Shown in pieces: positions 57,410 to 64,000 of a DNA stretch of 64,000 nt; within the stretch, counting starts at the first letter, position 1; each line of letters opens with the position of its first letter. Where the stretch lies: positions 33,670 through 97,669 of the forward strand of contig JAHPZE010000016.1 in the NCBI GenBank assembly GCA_019058365.1, given 5' to 3'. This stretch comes from Promethearchaeota archaeon (GTDB lineage: Archaea; Asgardarchaeota; Lokiarchaeia; Sigyniarchaeales; SOKP01). Both the position numbers and the translations under genes were made by a program. Below the pieces are notes generated by a model. It did no database searches. It was not told the origin of the DNA and saw nothing but the letters and a program-made list of their open reading frames with translations.

Positions 57410-58213
57410 TTATTCGGGAATAGTAGCTACAGCGCGAACCCATCCAGCACTAGCTCGAGCAATCTTTATAGGGAAACAATATATAGTTGCTCCTACTGGA
57501 GGAACTTTATCTAAATTTGTTAATTTTTCCATTTGAAAATATCCTAATTCAATTCCTGCAAAGTGTCCTTCCCAAATTATAGATGTGTCGGGCTTTTTTT
57601 CTCTTAAGGAGTGTTTCCACTTTTTTGCGGTTATTGAGAAAGGAGCATCCCAAGACCACGCATCAATCCCAACAACATGTACACCTTGTCTAACTATGTG
57701 TAATGTTGCTTCTTTTCCAATACCAATTCCGAAGTTTATATAATCATTTGTTCCATAATGATTTGGAGCATTTGTATGAACACATACAATGTCTCCTTCT
57801 TGTAGTTTATGTTCAATTTCATTTAATTTATTATCGACATCTCCAGGAGTCATAATATACCCCTCCTCATATTCAGTACAATTTAACACTATTAAAGGAC
57901 CTATCCCCCACTCTAATGGAAAATCATCAATTCTAATTGCTTTCTTTTTTCCAATCTCTTTATCCTGTATCGGTGCATAATGCCAGGGAGCGTCCATGTG
58001 CGTTCCACTGTGTGTGCCTAAGGTAATTGACTCAACTGCCCAACCTTTTCCATCTGGTAGGTGCTTTTCAGGTTTTAATCTCGGGAAGATAAATCCCATT
58101 TGTAGTGCACCTTCATCATGCGATGTGTACTCTATTTTTGGTTGTGTTAAGGGCGGATCAAACACAGCCTCATCTGGATTAATAATAGGAATAGATAAAT
58201 CAATAAATTTCAT
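57410..58213 (-). CDS. Cyclase-family amidohydrolase (kynurenine formamidase-like)
   Basis: A protein of about 267 residues of the metal-dependent cyclase family (PF04199). The signature HSGTHMDAPWHY holds the metal-binding His and Asp residues; other pointers are MKFIDLSIPI at the start and GIDAWSWDAPF. The ATG at 58213 fits the family's start; a TTG at 58237 is upstream in frame. Substrates in the family include N-formylkynurenine and other amides, but this one is not fixed. The gene stands alone. Confidence 0.85.
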   Translation of the reverse strand: MKFIDLSIPIINPDEAVFDPPLTQPKIEYTSHDEGALQMGFIFPRLKPEKHLPDGKGWAVESITLGTHSGTHMDAPWHYAPIQDKEIGKKKAIRIDDFPLEWGIGPLIVLNCTEYEEGYIMTPGDVDNKLNEIEHKLQEGDIVCVHTNAPNHYGTNDYINFGIGIGKEATLHIVRQGVHVVGIDAWSWDAPFSITAKKWKHSLREKKPDTSIIWEGHFAGIELGYFQMEKLTNLDKVPPVGATIYCFPIKIARASAGWVRAVATIPE

Positions 58214-58302
58214 AATTAACACTATAGTTCTATTCAATTAAAATGTTGATTAATTAGTTAAAAATAGAAAAAAAAAATGATTAGAGTCTTTGGTAAATTA
58301 TA

Positions 58303-59367
58303 TTAATTAAGATTCTTTCTTTTTCCCTCAAGTACCGCTAATCCCATTTCCATAACTCTGTTAAAAGGTTCTTCTCCATCTTCTCTCAATTGCAAAGTTA
58401 TTGCTTCCTCAGGGCAAACTGTAGCACATAATCCACATCCAAGGCATTCATCTCTTGATACCACAGCAATATCATTTAAAGATATTGCTCCAACTGGACA
58501 TCGATCAACACAAGTCCCACATCCAATACACACTTCTTCATCAATAATAGATTCAAACATCGCATTCATGAATTTATGTTTATTAAGTCCCTTCTCTGTA
58601 ATCCCCCTCATTGATGCGCAGCAACATGGACAACAATTACATATATTTGAAAGATGTTTAGAATTAGCTCCTGCGTGTACTAACCCAGCTTTATCTGCTT
58701 CCTCAATAATTCTAATCGCTTCGTCGGCAGATATTTTACGACCAATACCATTTTCAATATAATATTCGGCAGCAACTCCGAAACTAAGACAAGTTTCAAT
58801 AGGATAATCACACCCTTCTCCATTTAATCTAGCTTCTTTACGACAAATACAAGCTGTTACGGAAATCACTCTTGCCTTTCTGATACTATCTTTCAATTTT
58901 TGATAAGGATAAAGTATAGTATTAGGTTCAATTGTTTCTTCGATGGGAACTACTTTAAATCCTGGTACATCACTAAGTCCCATCTCGTCTTGATATGCTG
59001 CATAATAATATTCTTTGTATAATTTTGCGAGCTCCTCATCCACTTTTTTCACAGAATATTCATATAAACCTATCATAAAAGGTATAGCATTGAATAAAGT
59101 TTTATTATCTCTTCGCATTCGAAAAATTAACCCTTTTTTTGCCATCATTTCAAGTTTATTATCCAAATCTTTAACATCCATTCCACTTCTTTTAGCAATT
59201 TTACTTGCTTCTTCAGGAATATGGGTTAAATGTATCGCGATACGTGCTTCTTCAACAGTAAAAAGCCTTTTTAGTATTTTTATTTCAATACCAGAAGGAG
59301 TTTGGGGATATCCTAAAGGAAATTGGTCTAAAAATTCTCTTAACCTGAAAAAAACATCATCAGTCAT
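58303..59367 (-). CDS. Winged-helix / dicluster ferredoxin-type protein
   Basis: A 354-residue protein. The N-terminal third looks like a winged helix (EARIAIHLTHIPEEASKIAK with a following wing). The centre has cysteines in CICRKEARLNGEGC and NICNCCPCCC. The C-terminal part is a 2[4Fe-4S] ferredoxin: CIGCGTCVDRCPVG (near 282) and CLGCGLCATVCPEE (near 312). It may pass electrons or sense redox state; coupling a DNA-binding-like domain with Fe-S clusters suggests redox-responsive control, but this is inference. Confidence 0.8.
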   Translation of the reverse strand: MTDDVFFRLREFLDQFPLGYPQTPSGIEIKILKRLFTVEEARIAIHLTHIPEEASKIAKRSGMDVKDLDNKLEMMAKKGLIFRMRRDNKTLFNAIPFMIGLYEYSVKKVDEELAKLYKEYYYAAYQDEMGLSDVPGFKVVPIEETIEPNTILYPYQKLKDSIRKARVISVTACICRKEARLNGEGCDYPIETCLSFGVAAEYYIENGIGRKISADEAIRIIEEADKAGLVHAGANSKHLSNICNCCPCCCASMRGITEKGLNKHKFMNAMFESIIDEEVCIGCGTCVDRCPVGAISLNDIAVVSRDECLGCGLCATVCPEEAITLQLREDGEEPFNRVMEMGLAVLEGKRKNLN

Positions 59368-59626
59368 TTCAATCGATTAACAAATAAATTACTTAATTTT
59401 TTAATAGTCTTCGTTAAAATTTAACTTAAATGCTTATAATTGCTATTTTTTATATATTCTAATTTTAAGACAATTTCCGATTTAACTAATGCAATTAATA
59501 TTTCTTTTATTTGTTAATATAAAAGATACATAGAATCTTCATTACATTTGAACTTTATTACTTTTGATAAGTTTAAAAATAAGTTTACTATTATAAATAA
59601 TAAAAAATTTTTAATTTTTAAAAATA

Positions 59627-59633
59627 GAGGTGA
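59627..59633 (+). promoter_or_regulatory. Shine-Dalgarno site of the C1q-like gene
   Basis: GAGGTGA lies six bases before the ATG at 59640, a strong match to the archaeal 16S rRNA 3' end and the clearest start signal in this part of the window. Confidence 0.7.
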
Positions 59634-59639
59634 AATTTT

Positions 59640-60188
59640 ATGGCAAAGAGAAAAAGATCAGTTTTAGGGATTATTGCATTCATATTCAGTATTCTAGGTC
59701 TTGGACTTGGAGGTTATGCAATATATTATACTTTAGGGATTACAAACCAAACAGTAATGCCAGAAGCTCATCTTGCACGAGCTTATTTAACTTCCAGTTA
59801 TACTGTCACGGATTTCAATTGGCATGTGATCAATTTTAATGCAATAGATTATAATGTCGGTAATGACTTTGATCTTGCTACCGATACCTTTACTTGTACC
59901 TATGCAGGATATTATCTAATTTCAGGGATGGTAACGCTTAATTATTTAGTTGATGGAGAATATATGTATGTAGGAATTTATAGGAACACTACAATATTAG
60001 AAGCCGCAAATTGCGTTCAAGCTTCTCAGTCAAGTGTAGCATCCGCTGAGATTGTAGATATATTATATTTAAACATAGGAGATTCAATACAACTTAAAGT
60101 TTTACACTCTCATACCCCAGATACAGATGTTTTTGGACTTTCATCTGCTACTTGGACTTACTTATCTATAGCGCTCATCCAAAACTAA
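59640..60188 (+). CDS. Membrane-anchored C1q-like domain protein
   Basis: A 182-residue protein. Residues 8-30 form an N-terminal membrane anchor (SVLGIIAFIFSILGLGLGGY). The rest resembles the C1q jelly-roll: NAIDYNVGNDFDLATDTF, then FTCTYAGYYLISGMVTL, then an IGDSIQLKVLHS strand and a final WTYLSIALI, in the order of the C1q/TNF fold. C1q domains form trimers, so the protein may present a trimeric ectodomain at the cell surface. The start is supported by the GAGGTGA site. Confidence 0.65.
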   Translation: MAKRKRSVLGIIAFIFSILGLGLGGYAIYYTLGITNQTVMPEAHLARAYLTSSYTVTDFNWHVINFNAIDYNVGNDFDLATDTFTCTYAGYYLISGMVTLNYLVDGEYMYVGIYRNTTILEAANCVQASQSSVASAEIVDILYLNIGDSIQLKVLHSHTPDTDVFGLSSATWTYLSIALIQN

Positions 60189-60622
60189 ACTTGGTGAAAA
60201 TTTGTTATTACAATAATTCTTTAGATTGATCAGACTGTATAACTCAGAAAGCAGGAAATTTTATAAATGATAGCTAGATCCCTAATTATATAATTCAATT
60301 TTACTAAAATCAACTTTTTATTTTTGAACTGCTCTTATTTTTCTTTTGGGATTTTAGTTTCTTCTTATGATAAACTTTCAAGATCCTCGGTTTCTCAGAG
60401 CTTCACTCATAGAGAAATTAGAACCCCATTTAAAGTATTTATAGAAACAAGTGTTGATTTAACCATTTTAAAAAAAATTTTCACTTCGAGGAAATAAAAG
60501 AACAACTTAAATGGGCTATTAACGGAATTGATATTGTTGGGTGCGAGTTAGCCCAAAATATAGCTAAAAAACTAAAAGAAAAATAGAAAGAAAAAATAAA
60601 TTAAAAAAAATGATTAAATTCC
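60189..60622. other. Spacer between C1q-like and thermosome genes
   Basis: Contains no confident gene. A possible decayed frame (listed separately) occupies the second half; the first half is AT-rich with no readable gene. Confidence 0.5.
60367..60586 (+). pseudogene. Possible decayed gene remnant
   Basis: Three short plus-strand frames in different phases follow one another: a 25-residue start (MINFQDPRFLRASLIEKLEP), a middle piece (FIETSVDLTILKK) and a C-terminal piece of 30-odd residues (EEIKEQLKWAINGIDIVGCE). Together they look like one soluble protein broken by two frameshifts. I cannot name the parent gene, and the reading may be chance. Confidence 0.25.
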
Positions 60623-62311
60623 TTAATACATATCGGGAGGCATTCCCATACCACCCATACCACCCATCCCTCCCATTCCAGGGGGCATACCACCAGGGGG
60701 CATACCACCAGGGGGCATACCAGCGCTTTTAGCTGAGGCAATTACATCATCGATGCGTAAAATCATTGAAGTTGCTTCGGTGGAGCTTTTGATTGCTTGT
60801 ACTTTAACGACGGTTGGTTCGACAACTCTAATTTTGGCCATGTCATTTACAACATCACCAGTATCTAAATCAGTGCCGGCAAACTTATTGCCTTTTTGAT
60901 GAGCTGCTCTTAATTTCATGAGAGTATCGATTTGGTCTAACCCTGCATTTTCAGCTAGGGTTTTTGGGATGATATCAAGTGAATCTGCGAAAATTTCGAC
61001 AGCAAGTTGTTCACGGCCGCCTAGAGTGGATGCGTATTTCCTTAATTGAATAGCAGTTTCAATTTCAGGAGCGCCACCACCGCCTACAAGTTTTTCATCT
61101 TCTACAACATCTCTAACTACACAAAGTGCATCATGAATCGCTCTTTCAACTTCATCAATGATGAGTTCAGTTCCACCTCTTATAAGAATTACAACAGATT
61201 TAGGGTCTTTACATTCTTCAATGAAAATCCATGAGTCATTCATTATTTTGCGTTCTTCTACTAATCCAGCCCATCCAAGTTTATCAGGGGTAATATCATC
61301 GAGATTTGTAAAGATAGTGCCACCAGTAGCCTTTGAGAGTTTTTCAATATCAGATTTTTTCACTCGTCTAACAGCCATAATACCTGCCTTAGTAAGAAAA
61401 TGTTGAGCCATATCATCAATTCCTTTTTGGCAGATGACGACTTTAGCTCCAGAATTTTTGACTTTTTCAACCATAGTTCTTAGCATATGTTCTTCTTCAT
61501 CTAAGAATTGTTGGATTTGTTCTGGGCTTGTGATTTGAAGTTTAGTATCAAATTCAGTTTTTTCAATTTCTATTGCACTTTGCAATAGTAAAATTTTAGC
61601 ATCATTAACACTCTTTGGCATTCCAGGACTTACAACTTCTTTATCTAAGATAATACCTTTAATTAAACTGGTATCATCAATTGAATCTCCCTCTTTCTTT
61701 TGAATTTGGACTTTTTCTATATCAGCATCCCATTTTCCATTCTCAGATTTTTCAGAAACAGCTACAATAGCATCCATACAGATCTGAGCTAATTTTTCTT
61801 TTGATTCAGATACAATTTTACTAGACATACAAGTCATAGCAGCATTCTTCAATCCTTCCTTATCCTCAATTCCGCTTTTGATTGAAATTTTCTCAAGGAT
61901 TTCAACTGCTTTTTCTGCTGCTTTTCGGAAGCCTTCAGTAATTACTGTAGGATGTATTTTCTGTTCTATCAATTTTTTTGCGCGTTTTAATAATTCTCCG
62001 GCAAGAATAACTGAGGTTGTTGTTCCATCACCAACTTCTGAGTCTTGAGTTTTAGCAACTTCGACCATCATTTTGGCAGCAGGATGTTGCACATCAATTT
62101 CTTTTAAAATTGTTGCGCCGTCATTCGTGATTACAACGTCTCCAAACTGGTCTACAAGCATCTTATCCATGCCACGAGGTCCAAGTGAAGTTCTCACAGC
62201 TTCAGCAATAACAATTGCGGCAGCAATGTTGTTTGACATCGCATCTTTTCCACGTTGTCTTTCTGTACCTTCTTTCATAATAAATACAGGTGTTCCGCCT
62301 AATTGTGCCAT
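60623..62311 (-). CDS. thsA: Thermosome subunit (group II chaperonin)
   Basis: A protein of about 562 residues, taking the ATG at 62311 (a GTG at 62320 is also in frame). The family hallmarks are [12 protein letters not shown] near the N-terminus, [15 protein letters not shown] for ATP hydrolysis, and a Gly/Met-rich tail ([13 protein letters not shown] repeats). It assembles into a double ring with a built-in lid and folds proteins using ATP. Length is normal. A TATA-like TTTATATAG lies about 50 bases upstream. Confidence 0.97.
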   Translation of the reverse strand: MAQLGGTPVFIMKEGTERQRGKDAMSNNIAAAIVIAEAVRTSLGPRGMDKMLVDQFGDVVITNDGATILKEIDVQHPAAKMMVEVAKTQDSEVGDGTTTSVILAGELLKRAKKLIEQKIHPTVITEGFRKAAEKAVEILEKISIKSGIEDKEGLKNAAMTCMSSKIVSESKEKLAQICMDAIVAVSEKSENGKWDADIEKVQIQKKEGDSIDDTSLIKGIILDKEVVSPGMPKSVNDAKILLLQSAIEIEKTEFDTKLQITSPEQIQQFLDEEEHMLRTMVEKVKNSGAKVVICQKGIDDMAQHFLTKAGIMAVRRVKKSDIEKLSKATGGTIFTNLDDITPDKLGWAGLVEERKIMNDSWIFIEECKDPKSVVILIRGGTELIIDEVERAIHDALCVVRDVVEDEKLVGGGGAPEIETAIQLRKYASTLGGREQLAVEIFADSLDIIPKTLAENAGLDQIDTLMKLRAAHQKGNKFAGTDLDTGDVVNDMAKIRVVEPTVVKVQAIKSSTEATSMILRIDDVIASAKSAGMPPGGMPPGGMPPGMGGMGGMGGMGMPPDMY

Positions 62312-62520
62312 TTTTTTCACTTTTTGTAAATATAATTATTGAATTTTTTTTTTAATATAATATTTTATTTATATAGATCTCTAAGTCATAAAATTAAAAA
62401 AGTTTACGAATTTTGAATCCCGTGAGAAAATTACTGAAATTTATGATTTTTATAAATTCATACTTATCACGAGAAAATTGCCATGTTGCTTTACAAAATA
62501 GATAAAAATTAGATAGGTAT

Positions 62521-62685
62521 TTATTTAGTAAGTTCTCTCTTTTTTAGTCTTAGATCTTTTCCATGGCATCTACGGCATTTCTTTGCTCTAAGTGGATTAA
62601 GAGCTCCACATCTTCTACAAACAGTTTTCTCTAGTAGATGATATCTGGCGATTCTCCTCTTCACTGGATCGTCTATAGGACTCAT
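62521..62685 (-). CDS. rpl40e: Large-subunit ribosomal protein eL40
   Basis: A 54-residue frame below many length cut-offs. It reads MSPIDDPVKRRIARYHLLEK at the start and has the zinc-ribbon CRRCGALNP followed by CRRCHGKDL, then a basic end. This is the eL40 protein, which in eukaryotes is made as a ubiquitin fusion; here it is stand-alone. It has an ATG start and a clean stop. Confidence 0.93.
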   Translation of the reverse strand: MSPIDDPVKRRIARYHLLEKTVCRRCGALNPLRAKKCRRCHGKDLRLKKRELTK

Positions 62686-62873
62686 TTTTATTCAATCAAT
62701 ACTTAATTTTACGAAAATTTTTGTTAAGCTCAAAAACTAATAAGAATAATTTCTAAAACACACGATTTAAAATAAAATTTTTGTTTAGACTATAGGAAAA
62801 TATGATAAAATTAAAATTCTATAAATAATAGATCTATTTATTCTTTACATTATGTAAGATTAGTTGAGTTAAC

Positions 62874-63068
62874 GTGCCAAGAGAAATTTTTGAAGAAAAT
62901 AAATTCATAGAAATCTCCGAATATGCAATTCATTGTCGAGTTAAGCGTTTAAAAGATAAAGTGAAGCTAAAATTAAGAACGAAGAAAACTCTTTATACAT
63001 ATAAAACAGATCCAGCAACAGCAGAGAGATTATTAAGAAATATCAGTTGTGATATTATAGAATTATAA
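62874..63068 (+). CDS. rpl38e: Large-subunit ribosomal protein eL38
   Basis: A 64-residue protein with a GTG start. It opens with MPREIFEENKFIEI, has the VKRLKDKVKLKLRTKKTLYT core and ends with DPATAERLLRNIS, matching eukaryotic eL38 (MPRKIEEIKDF ... NVKFKVRCSRYLYTL) in length and order. eL38 is known in eukaryotes and a limited set of archaea. It is divergent from eL40, from which it is separated by about 190 bases. Confidence 0.85.
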   Translation: MPREIFEENKFIEISEYAIHCRVKRLKDKVKLKLRTKKTLYTYKTDPATAERLLRNISCDIIEL

Positions 63069-63211
63069 TTTATGTTTTATTTTTGATCAAACTTTTTATA
63101 ATCTCTTTCTTAGATTGAATATTGATAACATAAATCGATTTAGGTTTTTTATTTCAAGAGATCTATAAAATTAAAAAAAAAGAAAATTATTATAGAATTT
63201 ATCAAAAACAT

Positions 63212-64000
63212 TTATCGATGCTTTTTTTTGATTAAAACGATCGAGATTACAACTATCGCTGTAGCAATAAAAAGTATGTTATAACCAGGTATATTCTGTG
63301 TTTTTCTAGGGAAGTCAGATGGATTTAATGGATCTGTTCCTGCATCTAATTCTTCCTTGTCTGAATAACCGTCATCATCGGTATCCGCATCAGTAGGATC
63401 TGTACCAATGATATATTCATTTGAATTAGTAAGACCATCTTGATCAGGATCATTCCCTGCATCATCAACAAGTGGATTTAAATTATATGTGATCTCCCAA
63501 CCATCCGGCATACCATCATCATCAGTATCAAAATCATTAGGATTAGTGCTATGAATATTAACTTCATCACCATCATCCAACCCATCATCATCACTATCTT
63601 CGTCATTTGGGTCGGTACTATAAGTGTTTATCTCATCACCATCATTTAACCCATCATCATCACTATCATCGTCGTTAGGGTCAGTACTATAAGTGTTTAT
63701 CTCATCACCATCATTTAACCCATCATCATCAGTATCATCGTCGTTTGGGTCGGTTCCATGAGTGTTTACCTCATCACCATCATTTAACCCATCATCATCA
63801 CTATCAGAGTCATTAGGATCTGTATTATTTATGTACTCATCTAGATTTGACAGACCATCACTATCTAAATCGCTACCAGAATCGTCGCTTGTCGGATCAA
63901 GACCATTCAATACTTCCCAACCGTCGGACATACTGTCATCATCACTATCAGAATCATTAGGATCGGTTCCATAAGTGTTCACCTCATCACCATCATTTAA
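63212..64000 (-). CDS. Surface protein with thrombospondin type 3 calcium-binding repeats (5' cut by window edge)
   Basis: The reading frame is open to the end of the window, so the N-terminus is missing. Residues are nearly all DPNDDDSDDDGLNDGDE-type units of about 23 residues, the signature of thrombospondin type 3 repeats, which bind calcium through the Asp-rich loops. The C-terminus is a membrane anchor (YNILFIATAIVVISIVLI) with a KKKHR end. It is therefore a cell-surface protein. Because the repeats are nearly identical in DNA, the copy number is likely to vary or be misassembled. Confidence 0.85.
   Translation of the reverse strand, partial: LNDGDEVNTYGTDPNDSDSDDDSMSDGWEVLNGLDPTSDDSGSDLDSDGLSNLDEYINNTDPNDSDSDDDGLNDGDEVNTHGTDPNDDDTDDDGLNDGDEINTYSTDPNDDDSDDDGLNDGDEINTYSTDPNDEDSDDDGLDDGDEVNIHSTNPNDFDTDDDGMPDGWEITYNLNPLVDDAGNDPDQDGLTNSNEYIIGTDPTDADTDDDGYSDKEELDAGTDPLNPSDFPRKTQNIPGYNILFIATAIVVISIVLIKKKHR
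63540..63830 (-). repeat. 69-bp tandem repeats encoding calcium-binding units
   Basis: Near-identical units (for example GGGTCGGTACTATAAGTG at 63609 and GGGTCAGTACTATAAGTG near 63679) recur every 69 bases and encode 23-residue Asp-rich loops. The high DNA identity between adjacent units suggests recent expansion or gene conversion. Confidence 0.85.

Overview
The window comes from a low-GC Asgard (Promethearchaeota) archaeon, most likely Lokiarchaeia-like. The evidence is the combination of archaeal information genes (TATA-binding protein, two-domain CDC48 ATPase, thermosome, deoxyhypusine synthase, archaeal-type IleS/ArgS/CysS, eL40, eL38) with eukaryote-like families: six Ras/Rab-like small GTPases, a profilin, four longin-like proteins, two V4R/Bet3 (TRAPP-like) proteins and a selenocysteinyl-tRNA kinase (PSTK) homologue. 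No tRNA, rRNA, CRISPR array, insertion sequence or phage gene was seen. Genes are mostly short transcription units on both strands with AT-rich spacers.

Region by region: 1-5 kb holds the end of a DUF362 gene, a 35-residue-repeat protein, a longin-like protein and small zinc or membrane proteins. 4.9-5.6 kb is a long spacer with a GC-rich structured element that may be a non-coding RNA. 5.6-12.5 kb has a tetraether-synthase-like radical SAM protein, an SRPBCC protein, CysS and IleS. 12.8-15.7 kb is a two-gene module of a MoxR-type AAA ATPase and a TraB/TIKI-like protein. 15.9-18.7 kb is a GTPase - PPC domain - GTPase - V4R run followed by a third GTPase. 18.8-27.8 kb has an aminotransferase, a decayed copy of the end of the nearby M24 peptidase gene, a hydrolase, CDC48, PSTK, a GIY-YIG protein, a longin-winged-helix protein and acylphosphatase. 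27.9-31 kb carries TBP and a second GTPase/V4R/thioredoxin-like/GTPase cluster.

31-37.5 kb holds a CinA-type amidohydrolase, an M29 aminopeptidase, a longin-like protein and a tight ArgS - agmatinase - deoxyhypusine synthase operon that joins arginine, polyamine and hypusine metabolism. 37.6-44.1 kb is metabolic: a DegT aminotransferase, a Gfo/Idh oxidoreductase, a cytosolic reductive-dehalogenase-like protein, a Lin0512 protein and a TIM-barrel glycosidase-like protein. 44.4-54 kb has an aberrant GTPase, a winged-helix protein, an acyl-CoA ligase, a large surface protein, membrane proteins and a minimal ABC transporter. 54-60.2 kb has profilin, a histone-deacetylase-family protein, a longin-like protein, a cyclase, a dicluster ferredoxin and a membrane-anchored C1q-like protein. 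60.6-64 kb has the thermosome, eL40 (missed by a length cut-off), eL38 and the end of a calcium-binding repeat surface protein.

The most interesting pattern is that small GTPases sit with V4R/Bet3-fold proteins at two separate loci. Eukaryotic TRAPP, which is built from Bet3-fold subunits, is a Rab exchange factor, so this suggests (but does not prove) an ancestral GTPase-regulator pairing. Other strong leads are the MoxR-TraB pair, the 35-residue repeat protein, the reductive dehalogenase, the PSTK gene and the structured spacer element.
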